From CAMDBL01 sp964498125 (GTDB lineage Bacteria > Pseudomonadota > Alphaproteobacteria > Rhizobiales > Hyphomicrobiaceae): DNA of 7,200 nt. Positions 1 through 3,724 of this stretch are shown piece by piece. A program made the translations under genes and the position numbers. Positions within the stretch are counted from its first letter, which is position 1. Each line of letters begins with the position of its first letter. Below the pieces are notes generated by a model. That model was not told the origin of the DNA and did no database searches. It worked only from the letters and a program-made list of their open reading frames with translations. The DNA is taken from positions 1 through 7,200 of the forward strand of contig CAZCGE010000073.1 in the NCBI GenBank assembly GCA_964498125.1. Reading direction: 5' to 3'.

Positions 1-30
1 AACCTTCAGATAGTCGTCCACGTCGAACAT
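1..30 (-). CDS. Possible start of a leftward gene, cut by the window edge
   Basis: Read on the minus strand, an ATG at 30..28 opens MFDVDDYLKV and stays open to the window edge. It is preceded by a purine-rich GAGGGCGGGGG stretch that could act as a ribosome binding site. Ten codons are too few to name a family. If real, this gene runs away from the rest of the window, and the 31..511 gap would hold its promoter facing left. It could equally be a chance ATG in GC-rich DNA. Confidence 0.25.
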   Translation of the reverse strand, partial: MFDVDDYLKV

Positions 31-71
31 CCCCCGCCCTCGGCCGAACGCGGCACAGGGCTACCTGTTGA

Positions 72-105
72 CGGAGTTTTACTCCGGCGCAACCGAACGA
101 TTCGG
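72..105. repeat. Two adjacent short hairpins
   Basis: CGGAGT (72..77) pairs with ACTCCG (81..86) across a TTT loop. Immediately after, CCGAA (93..97) pairs with TTCGG (101..105) across CGA. Both are perfect but short. They lie about 40 bp upstream of the possible leftward start at 30, so an operator or leader role there is possible. Chance is also possible. Confidence 0.3.
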
Positions 106-492
106 CTGCCTCACTGAGGGATTATTGCTCCGGCGCTTACAGGTACTGCGGACATGCATGCGACAAACTGACAATTTGAACGATCAGTTCCTGGCGCCGC
201 AGCAATCCTGTCCGGTCACGATGCTTGTAATCCTACCGCGCCAGCCATTCGGGCGCGTCAAGCGCCGGTGGCCACCTCTGGCCGGGTACTCGAGCTTGAC
301 CCGCCCCGGCCGGCCGCGGACTGCTTGTCAGCAGTGGCGGCTCCGGAAATCAGTGGCCTCGTCATGGCCCACCAGAAATCAGCTGGCTTGCAAGCACGGG
401 TCGCGGGCACGTCACGGCACGCGGCGTCGCTGCGGGTGTGCACGATCATGACAAGACGCCCATCCCCGACCCGCTGCGCGGGACTTGGTCCT

Positions 493-503
493 TATGGTAT
501 TCT
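493..503 (+). promoter_or_regulatory. Candidate -10 region directly before the 512 start
   Basis: TATGGTATTCT lies 8 to 18 bp before the ATG at 512 and holds two overlapping -10-like hexamers, TATGGT and TATTCT. No good -35 is visible. If used, transcription would begin at or within a few bases of the start codon, giving an almost leaderless mRNA. The start codon is flanked by two CTGATC repeats (502..507 and 516..521) that might serve as regulator half-sites. Confidence 0.3.
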
Positions 504-511
504 GATCAAGT

Positions 512-640
512 ATGACTGATCGGCTCGAGGACGCGTTCGCATCGCTCAAGCAATTGCCAGAAACGGAGCAGCAGCGAGCCGCCGATATCCTGATCGCGTT
601 CGCGCAAGAGTTGTCGAACGACATTCGCTCCGACGAGTAG
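512..640 (+). CDS. 42-residue antitoxin-like small protein, possibly truncated
   Basis: The ORF encodes a 42-residue acidic, helical protein with a KQLPETEQQRAADILIAF core at residues 14..31. That pattern (a leucine-rich helix, LPE/DxEQ, then a second hydrophobic helix) is typical of the N-termini of many small proteobacterial antitoxins. It resembles residues 13..28 of the antitoxin at 3470 (LDQLPDERVETLADI). Family members usually continue for another 25 to 40 residues with toxin-binding sequence. Here the frame stops after RSDE and the bases beyond do not continue the pattern in that frame. No toxin gene follows. It may be a solo antitoxin, a relic, or an unrelated small helical protein. 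A -10-like element lies just upstream and a hairpin just downstream, which supports a transcribed unit. Confidence 0.5.
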   Translation: MTDRLEDAFASLKQLPETEQQRAADILIAFAQELSNDIRSDE

Positions 641-689
641 TCCGATGGCGGCGGCCACGTCTCGCGCGCCCTCGCAATATCCATAGTGT

Positions 690-713
690 AGCCGCCGCAG
701 GCGGCTTCTGATT
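690..713 (+). terminator. Terminator-like hairpin after the 512 gene
   Basis: AGCCGCC (690..696) pairs with GGCGGCT (700..706) around a GCA loop, followed by TCTGATT. The stem is 7 bp and GC-rich, with only a weak T-rich tail. It sits 50 bp after the stop codon at 640, which suits termination of that short unit. Confidence 0.45.
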
Positions 714-731
714 GACGTCCCCGTGACGGGC

Positions 732-888
732 CCGCTGCCGCCGGCTCTTTTCATGGTCATTGCCCCAGCGCGGCGCGGCGTCAAGGCACCCTTCGCGCGC
801 GGCGGTTAGGTTGGAGTCTTCATTGGGTCCCCCGCCTGTGACCCCGCGCCGCGCTGGGGCGCTGGAGTTGGAGAGCCGGCGGCAGCGG
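732..888. repeat. Nested 17-bp inverted repeats forming one large foldback
   Basis: Two perfect 17-bp inverted repeats are nested. The outer arms CCGCTGCCGCCGGCTCT (732..748) pair with 872..888. The inner arms 762..778 (starting GCCCCAGCGCGG) pair with 844..860. Between them lies an internal loop of 13 and 11 nt (749..761 and 861..871). After one mismatch the inner stem continues with GTCA/TGAC (780..783 with 839..842). The apical part can form a further GGCGG/CCGCC pairing (801..805 with 832..836). The element occupies most of the gene-free gap 641..929. It could be a structured RNA, a small non-autonomous mobile element (no target duplication is seen), a plasmid replication or transfer site, or a protein-binding foldback. 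The pairing is directly visible; the role is not. Confidence 0.6.
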
Positions 889-929
889 CCGGTTCGGTCG
901 AGCTTTAACAGCCATAACCATCAGCCAAC

Positions 930-1148
930 ATGAACACCGAACCAACATTCAGTGAACGCATCGCAAGGCTCAAACGAACTGCAATGACCCTGCGCTCGAT
1001 CGCACAAGGCAACCTCGCCGACGATTTCACGTGCCAGCTGCTCGAGGCCGCCGACGTGGCGCTCGCCGAAGCCCAGCACATGGACGCGGCCAGCGCACGA
1101 TTTGCCGCGCGCAAGCAGGATCGCGCAACGACAAAGGCCGGCCGATAG
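930..1148 (+). CDS. Small helical hypothetical protein, 72 residues
   Basis: I do not recognise this family. The protein is 72 residues and looks mostly helical, with an N-terminal ERIARLKRTAMTLRSIAQ segment (9..26) and an acidic central segment ending in LLEAADVALAEAQ (36..48). A basic tail, RKQDRATTKAGR, ends the protein. There is no signal peptide, membrane segment or metal motif; C34 is the only cysteine. Third codon positions are mostly G or C, as expected for a real gene in this DNA. No Shine-Dalgarno sequence precedes the ATG (leader ends CATCAGCCAAC). It is the first of three closely spaced genes, with the zinc-ribbon gene starting 49 bp downstream. It follows the large foldback at 732..888, which could control it. 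Confidence 0.6.
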   Translation: MNTEPTFSERIARLKRTAMTLRSIAQGNLADDFTCQLLEAADVALAEAQHMDAASARFAARKQDRATTKAGR

Positions 1149-1154
1149 GCCCGC

Positions 1155-1166
1155 CCGCGATCGCGG
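1155..1166. repeat. 12-bp perfect palindrome between genes 930 and 1198
   Basis: CCGCGATCGCGG is self-complementary over 12 bp and lies in the 49-bp gap between the two genes. It could be a regulator site, or part of a weak stem ending the upstream gene. With GC-rich DNA, chance is a fair alternative. Confidence 0.3.
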
Positions 1167-1197
1167 CACAACATTATCAGTCTAGCATCCACTTACC

Positions 1198-1395
1198 ATG
1201 TCCGATCATATCACCAAGTGCGGCAAGTGTGGCTCGACGGCCTTCTTCGTGCACGAGAGCTCGACCCGGCGCGGCCGCATCGACGCGTACGGGCTTACCT
1301 GCACGAGCGCCGCCACTCAAATCGACGAGATTACCTGCGAGCGATGCGGCGCGGAGTATGTCGAGGCCGACTTCGCTCGCATCGACTTCAATTGA
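1198..1395 (+). CDS. Small zinc-ribbon protein, 65 residues
   Basis: The protein has two CxxC knuckles, CGKC at residues 8..11 and CERC at 47..50, each followed by glycine. They are separated by a 35-residue spacer with a further cysteine at 35. This arrangement is the hallmark of a small treble-clef or zinc-ribbon fold that binds one structural zinc and usually contacts nucleic acid or a partner protein. The spacing fits a compact ribbon hairpin. The C-terminal stretch (EYVEADFARIDFN) is acidic. No enzyme motif is visible and I cannot name a specific function. The gene lacks a Shine-Dalgarno sequence. It lies 49 bp after gene 930 and 34 bp before the DUF3768 gene, so the three may be co-transcribed. 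The ribbon assignment is solid; the role is unknown. Confidence 0.7.
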   Translation: MSDHITKCGKCGSTAFFVHESSTRRGRIDAYGLTCTSAATQIDEITCERCGAEYVEADFARIDFN

Positions 1396-1429
1396 CTCGA
1401 TGCACCATTAGCAATCTCACTTCCCCATC

Positions 1430-1819
1430 ATGACCAAAACCTATCTCGAGAACGACCCCGCCGGCGACGCCGAACTGGAGTGCACGCTCGACGAGGCGAG
1501 AACCGCCCGCATCCGCGCGCTGAATGATGCGCTGCGGCGCACGCTGCAAGGCGGTCAAGTCTACACGACGCGCGGCGTCGCCGCTCGCGGCCAATCGTTC
1601 GTCGGCAAGGTGTACGAGGCCGTGCGCAGCTTCTGCGATTTCACGGTCGACAACGACCCGCACGGCGAGCACGATTTCGGCGCGTTCACGCTCGACGGCG
1701 TGCGTCTCTACTGGAAAATCGACACCTACGACGACACGCTCGAATACGGCTCGCCCGATGCGGCCAATCCGGAACAGACACAACGCGGGCTCACCATCAT
1801 GTTGGCTGAGGAATACTAA
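1430..1819 (+). CDS. DUF3768 family protein, copy 1 (129 residues)
   Basis: This protein matches what I know of DUF3768, a family of about 100 to 130 residues common on alphaproteobacterial plasmids and islands and of unknown function. Signature parts are TARIRALNDALRRTLQGG (25..42), VYTTRGV (44..50), NDPHGEHDFGAF (75..86), LYWKIDTYD (93..101) and the C-terminal LTIMLAEEY. The His- and Asp-rich NDPHGEHDFG motif is the most conserved part and could bind metal or form an active site, which is inference. A 24-residue acidic N-terminal extension is absent from the second copy at 3048. No signal peptide or membrane segment is seen. The leader lacks a Shine-Dalgarno sequence (CACTTCCCCATC before ATG). 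A hairpin follows 17 bp after the stop. It is probably the last gene of a small unit beginning at 930. Confidence 0.8.
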   Translation: MTKTYLENDPAGDAELECTLDEARTARIRALNDALRRTLQGGQVYTTRGVAARGQSFVGKVYEAVRSFCDFTVDNDPHGEHDFGAFTLDGVRLYWKIDTYDDTLEYGSPDAANPEQTQRGLTIMLAEEY

Positions 1820-1836
1820 AGCTCGACCAACCACCA

Positions 1837-1863
1837 CACGCCCCGTCTGCTGCACGGGGCGTG
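1837..1863 (+). terminator. Terminator-like hairpin after DUF3768 copy 1
   Basis: CACGCCCCGT (1837..1846) pairs perfectly with ACGGGGCGTG (1854..1863) around the 7-nt loop CTGCTGC. It starts 17 bp after the stop codon. No T-run follows, so it would be a non-canonical or Rho-assisted terminator or an mRNA-stabilising stem. Confidence 0.6.
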
Positions 1864-1968
1864 ATGGCCGTCAGCCCACCATCCCCCTCCATCCACCCGA
1901 GATGCGTCATTGTTCCATCATAGCGTGCTGTTGGCGCACTCGATCCATTGCAACGCGCTCGGCGTGAA

Positions 1969-1991
1969 CCGAACCCGCGTCGCGGTTTCGG
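1969..1991. repeat. 23-bp near-perfect palindrome
   Basis: CCGAACCCGCG (1969..1979) and CGCGGTTTCGG (1981..1991) pair at 10 of 11 positions around a single central T. The almost loop-free symmetry suits a dimeric DNA-binding protein better than an RNA hairpin. It is followed by a small GCCC/GGGC stem (1991..2001). It lies about 125 bp before gene 2115, where an operator or attenuator would be expected. Confidence 0.4.
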
Positions 1992-2031
1992 CCCTGCGGG
2001 CTTGATCGCTGGCGCGGCGGTTTTCAGCGCG

Positions 2032-2090
2032 TACAATGATGTCAGCTCCCTCCGCGCCTCCGGCGCTTCTCGGGATGGTCCCGACGAGCT
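2032..2090 (+). promoter_or_regulatory. Possible -10 and folded leader of gene 2115
   Basis: TACAAT (2032..2037) is a good -10 match, but no well-placed -35 is seen. The following leader can fold into three stems: AGCTC (2044..2048) with GAGCT (2086..2090), GCGCC with GGCGC (2054..2058 with 2062..2066), and TCGGGA with TCCCGA (2070..2075 with 2079..2084). Together they make a small three-way junction ending just before the ribosome binding site. Stems of 5 to 6 bp can arise by chance in GC-rich DNA. Confidence 0.3.
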
Positions 2091-2101
2091 CCGGTCAGCA
2101 G

Positions 2102-2107
2102 AAGGAG
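2102..2107 (+). promoter_or_regulatory. Strong ribosome binding site for gene 2115
   Basis: AAGGAG lies 7 nt before the ATG at 2115 and fixes that start. Overlapping frames at 1948 and 2036 have no such site and are rejected. Confidence 0.8.
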
Positions 2108-2114
2108 AAGCCCC

Positions 2115-2489
2115 ATGCCAACACTGGCAAGAGGCAATGCGAAAAGCCTGCGGCCGTCGCGGCCCGCCGCCGCCAAGATCAACCAGCCGCTCGATCGCCG
2201 GCCCACCCGCCTCACCTATGCCCTCAAGCAATGGTCGGTGGAGCGGCGCGACGGTGGCTGGTTCGTGTCGCCGACCACGTCGAGCGTGGTCGGCAACAAA
2301 CCGGAATGGCGCGGGCCGTTCGCGACGATCGAGACGGCCTGCCTCGCCATCGCGCGAAGCCTGGCGGTGGAGATCGCCGACCGGCATACCCGGCACATCG
2401 AGTTCCACAAGCTCGATGCCAGGCATCCCCTGCATGGACTGAAACCGGATACGCGCCTGAAGCCGCGCGGCAATGGTTCCGTCACCTGA
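2115..2489 (+). CDS. Hypothetical protein, 124 residues, basic N-terminus
   Basis: I cannot name a family with certainty. Residues 1..35 are basic and proline-rich (LRPSRPAAAKINQPLDRRP) and look disordered. A folded core follows: ALKQWSVERRDGGWFVSP (36..53), then EWRGPFATIETACLAIARSL (64..83), then AVEIADRHTRHIEFH to residue 98. The pattern 'W-x-V-x-R-x-D-G-G-W-F-V ... W-R-G-P-F/Y-A-T-I/L-E-x-A' occurs in small plasmid- and island-borne hypothetical proteins of alphaproteobacteria, from memory only. The tail (HGLKPDTRLKPRGNGSVT) is again basic. There is no signal peptide, membrane segment or cysteine cluster. The start is fixed by a strong Shine-Dalgarno sequence and the gene ends in a good hairpin, so it is probably monocistronic. 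A nucleic-acid contact is possible given the charge, but this is inference. Confidence 0.7.
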   Translation: MPTLARGNAKSLRPSRPAAAKINQPLDRRPTRLTYALKQWSVERRDGGWFVSPTTSSVVGNKPEWRGPFATIETACLAIARSLAVEIADRHTRHIEFHKLDARHPLHGLKPDTRLKPRGNGSVT

Positions 2490-2499
2490 CGCTGCACTG

Positions 2500-2530
2500 G
2501 TGCCCCGCATGACTCGCGGGGCACTTGCTT
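2500..2530 (+). terminator. Terminator-like hairpin after gene 2115
   Basis: GTGCCCCGC (2500..2508) pairs perfectly with GCGGGGCAC (2516..2524) around a 7-nt loop, followed by TTGCTT. The 9-bp GC-rich stem begins 10 bp after the stop codon. The T-tail is interrupted but reasonable. Confidence 0.65.
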
Positions 2531-2541
2531 GCATAATGCGT

Positions 2542-2622
2542 TGTCGGACGATAGACTGCTGGCAGCTCCCGACATCAATGACGATTAGGCCGTGCCGCGC
2601 GTCTACGCGTGCGCCACGGCCT
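2542..2622. repeat. Two stem-loops between genes 2115 and 2729
   Basis: TGTCGG (2542..2547) pairs with CCGACA (2569..2574) across a 21-nt loop. Then AGGCCGTG (2587..2594) pairs with CACGGCCT (2615..2622), and its interior adds a CGCG/CGCG stem (2598..2601 with 2606..2609). The second is the stronger, spanning 36 nt. Neither has a T-run. They may be leader structures of gene 2729 or regulator sites. Confidence 0.4.
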
Positions 2623-2665
2623 GCGCGTGAACCGAGACGATGTGTTCACGGGCAGGGTGTTGCAA

Positions 2666-2710
2666 CCGGCACTTAGTGCCGCCGGCACGAGTGCCGCCGG
2701 CACGAGTGCC
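2666..2710. repeat. Three tandem 15-bp palindromic units upstream of gene 2729
   Basis: GCCGGCACGAGTGCC occurs twice in exact tandem (2681..2695 and 2696..2710). It is preceded by a variant unit, CCGGCACTTAGTGCC (2666..2680). Each unit is a dyad of GGCAC and GTGCC with a 2- or 3-bp spacer, so the block is an alternating string of three GGCAC and three GTGCC half-sites. It ends 7 bp before the ribosome binding site of gene 2729. Such spacing suits cooperative binding of a dimeric regulator, an iteron-like site, or a multi-hairpin leader. If the upstream in-frame GTG at 2609 were the true start, the block would encode repeated SAAGT residues; the strong ribosome binding site argues against this. 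Confidence 0.6.
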
Positions 2711-2717
2711 TCGACAT

Positions 2718-2723
2718 GGGAGG
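2718..2723 (+). promoter_or_regulatory. Ribosome binding site deciding the start at 2729
   Basis: GGGAGG lies 5 nt before the ATG at 2729. The longer in-frame GTG start at 2609 has no comparable site and would add a low-complexity repeat-derived N-terminus, so the ATG at 2729 is preferred. Confidence 0.7.
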
Positions 2724-2728
2724 CCACG

Positions 2729-2941
2729 ATGGCCAAACCCGCTTACCGCGCTTACTCGGTGATCAAGCGCGAAGGCAAAGAGGACTTCTGGCTCAACTTG
2801 GGCGTGGCGTTCGCGCACGAGGATGGCGAGGGGTTCAACCTGCTCCTGCAAGCCTTGCCGGTCGACGGCAAGCTCGTGCTCCGCACCTACAAGGAGAGCG
2901 AGGAAGAGCCGGAGCCGCCCAAGGCCAAGGGCAAGAAGTAG
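2729..2941 (+). CDS. Small conserved hypothetical protein, 70 residues
   Basis: The 70-residue protein begins MAKPAYRAYSVIKREGKEDF and continues WLNLGVAFAHEDGEGFNLLLQ (21..41), then LPVDGKLVLR (43..52). It ends in an acidic stretch, ESEEEPEPP, and a lysine tail, KAKGKK. The alternating 'W-L-N-L-G', 'F-N-L-L-L-Q-A-L-P' and 'G-K-L-V-L-R' segments read as strands of a small beta-rich domain. From memory, near-identical short proteins occur on rhizobial and related plasmids and conjugative islands, where no function is known. The name-free call reflects this. There is no signal peptide, membrane segment, cysteine or catalytic motif. The gene has its own palindromic upstream block and a long hairpin after the stop, so it looks monocistronic. 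The acidic and basic tail suggests a partner-binding or nucleic-acid-associated role, as inference only. Confidence 0.75.
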   Translation: MAKPAYRAYSVIKREGKEDFWLNLGVAFAHEDGEGFNLLLQALPVDGKLVLRTYKESEEEPEPPKAKGKK

Positions 2942-2946
2942 GCAGC

Positions 2947-2986
2947 CGGGGTCGTCGCGTCGTTGACGCGGCGGCCTCGCCTTTCT
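2947..2986 (+). terminator. Terminator-like hairpin after gene 2729
   Basis: CGCGTC (2956..2961) pairs with GACGCG (2965..2970) around a GTT loop. The stem can extend outward to 2947/2979 through further Watson-Crick and G-U pairs, to about 15 bp. CCTTTCTCT follows. It starts 5 bp after the stop codon at 2941. Confidence 0.6.
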
Positions 2987-3034
2987 CTAGCTCGCGCCCC
3001 GGTGCCGACAATTGTGTCGACATCGGACAGCGAG

Positions 3035-3040
3035 AAGGAG
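3035..3040 (+). promoter_or_regulatory. Ribosome binding site deciding the start at 3048
   Basis: AAGGAG lies 7 nt before the ATG at 3048. The in-frame upstream ATG at 3012 would translate straight through this site and adds 12 residues (MCRHRTARRRSA) absent from family members, so it is rejected. Confidence 0.8.
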
Positions 3041-3047
3041 ATCCGCG

Positions 3048-3380
3048 ATGTCTGACAACACCGCGCGCATTCGTGCGCTCAACGACGCGTTCCGCAACAC
3101 GCTGCAGGGCGGCCGGGTCTACATGACCCGCGGCGTCGACGCGCTGGCGCCCGATGTCAAATTGTTGGCGCTCGACAAGGTCAAGTCGTTCGACGCCTTC
3201 ACGGGCGACAACGATCCACACGGCGAGCACGACTTCGGCGCGTTCGAGATCGAAGGTCACAAGTTGTTCTGGAAGATCGACTACTACGACCAGCGTGATC
3301 CCGACCTCGGCGCCGAGAACCCAGCCGACGCCGCCACAACGCAGCGCGTGCTCACCCTCATGCTCGCCGACGAATATTGA
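3048..3380 (+). CDS. DUF3768 family protein, copy 2 (110 residues)
   Basis: This is a second DUF3768 protein, clearly homologous to the one at 1430. TARIRALNDAFRNTLQGG sits at residues 5..22, VYMTRGV at 24..30, NDPHGEHDFGAF at 55..66 and LFWKIDYYD at 73..81, with the C-terminal end LTLMLADEY. The two copies agree exactly over the NDPHGEHDFGAF core. They differ most in the segment between TRGV and the core, and in the N-terminus, where this copy lacks the acidic extension. Family function is unknown; proteins of this kind are soluble and found on mobile or accessory DNA. The gene has a strong Shine-Dalgarno sequence, unlike copy 1, and ends at a canonical terminator, so it is probably a stand-alone unit. 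The sequence difference indicates an old duplication or separate acquisition rather than a recent copy. Confidence 0.85.
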   Translation: MSDNTARIRALNDAFRNTLQGGRVYMTRGVDALAPDVKLLALDKVKSFDAFTGDNDPHGEHDFGAFEIEGHKLFWKIDYYDQRDPDLGAENPADAATTQRVLTLMLADEY

Positions 3381-3407
3381 GGTCGAGACCCGCCGCCTTC
3401 CCTGACT

Positions 3408-3441
3408 TCGGCTCCGCTGCAATGCGGAGCCGACTTTTATT
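3408..3441 (+). terminator. Intrinsic terminator after DUF3768 copy 2
   Basis: TCGGCTCCGC (3408..3417) pairs perfectly with GCGGAGCCGA (3424..3433) around the loop TGCAAT, followed by CTTTTATT. This is the most canonical Rho-independent terminator in the window. It separates the DUF3768 gene from the toxin-antitoxin operon. Confidence 0.85.
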
Positions 3442-3452
3442 GTGCGCGGGTT

Positions 3453-3473
3453 TATAGTATCATGACGCCATGA
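3453..3473 (+). promoter_or_regulatory. -10 element and start-codon palindrome of the toxin-antitoxin operon
   Basis: TATAGTAT (3453..3460) is a strong -10-like element ending 9 bp before the antitoxin ATG at 3470, with no clear -35. TCATG (3460..3464) and CATGA (3469..3473) form an inverted repeat with a 4-bp spacer that overlaps the start codon. This is where autoregulating antitoxin complexes usually bind. No Shine-Dalgarno sequence fits, so the mRNA would be leaderless or nearly so. ATG ACG CCA TGA (3462..3473) is also a three-codon frame whose stop overlaps the antitoxin start. Confidence 0.45.
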
Positions 3474-3724
3474 CCCGAACCCAAGCCATCGACCTGATCA
3501 AAGCCAAGCTCGACCAGCTGCCGGATGAGCGCGTCGAGACGCTCGCCGATATAACGAAGGCGTGGACAGAGCCGACGGTATACTCGACCCTCACTGACAT
3601 GGAGAAGGCTGAGATCGACGCTGCCCTCGATGAACTCGACCGGGGCGAGGGCATACCCGGCGAGCAAGTCTTCACCGAGCTGCGCCAGCGTATCGCCACC
3701 GCCAAAGCCAAAGCAGGCGCATGA
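3470..3724 (+). CDS. Antitoxin of a ParE/RelE-type toxin-antitoxin pair
   Basis: The 84-residue protein precedes a ParE/RelE-like toxin gene and overlaps it by ATGA, the usual arrangement for antitoxin then toxin. The N-terminal part (MTRTQAIDLIKAKLDQLPDERVE) is a helix with the LP-D/E pattern also seen in the small protein at 512. The middle, LTDMEKAEIDAALDELDRGEG (41..61), and the end, EQVFTELRQRIATAKAK (65..81), are acidic or amphipathic helices. The 'AEIDAALDELDRGEGIPGEQVFTELR' type of ending is common in antitoxins that wrap around ParE or RelE toxins. I do not see a clear ribbon-helix-helix N-terminus, so the DNA-binding part is uncertain. The expected role is to neutralise the toxin and repress the operon. 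Assignment rests on context and sequence style together. Confidence 0.8.
   Translation: MTRTQAIDLIKAKLDQLPDERVETLADITKAWTEPTVYSTLTDMEKAEIDAALDELDRGEGIPGEQVFTELRQRIATAKAKAGA

Larger units (their letters stand above)
31..511. other. Gene-free stretch of about 480 bp
   Basis: I see no convincing gene here on either strand. The open frames that exist give Arg-, Ser- and Cys-rich translations typical of GC-rich non-coding DNA, and none has a ribosome binding site. Visible structure is limited to two small adjacent hairpins near 72..105 and an imperfect direct repeat, CCGGAAATCAGTGGC at 343..357 and CCAGAAATCAGCTGGC at 372..387. A promoter-like element sits at the right end before 512. The stretch may be a decayed remnant between inserted units, but no transposase fragment or terminal repeats are recognisable. 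Confidence 0.5.

Noticed and set aside
178..190. GAAC-N5-GTTC resembling an alphaproteobacterial SOS box
   Set aside because: The alphaproteobacterial LexA site is a direct GTTC-N7-GTTC repeat. This is inverted with the wrong spacing.
68..451. 127-codon forward ORF in the left gap
   Set aside because: TTG start without a ribosome binding site. The translation is Arg-, Thr- and Cys-rich, lacks any motif and looks like out-of-frame GC-rich sequence.
800..815. GTTAGGT resembling an integron attC core (GTTRRRY)
   Set aside because: No partner RYYYAAC core, no attC-like spacing and no integrase were found, so the match is treated as chance.
732..888. Foldback as a classic insertion sequence
   Set aside because: No transposase reading frame fits in 157 bp and the flanking bases show no target-site duplication. 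Only a small non-autonomous element remains possible.
1388..1855. 155-codon minus-strand ORF over DUF3768 copy 1
   Set aside because: It mirrors the conserved sense gene. Similar antisense frames appear over both DUF3768 copies because the sense codons are conserved, and the Val/Arg/Glu-rich product has no independent support.
1797..2534. 245-codon minus-strand ORF
   Set aside because: It runs over hairpins, a palindrome and the supported gene 2115, and its translation is compositionally biased.
2609..2728. N-terminal extension of gene 2729 from a GTG at 2609
   Set aside because: No ribosome binding site, and it would translate hairpins and the tandem dyad repeats. The ATG at 2729 has a good GGGAGG site and a family-like N-terminus.
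2835..3422. 195-codon minus-strand ORF over genes 2729 and 3048
   Set aside because: It crosses two well-supported sense genes and a terminator, and has no ribosome binding site. Its similarity to the antisense frame at 1388 is explained by the paralogous sense genes.
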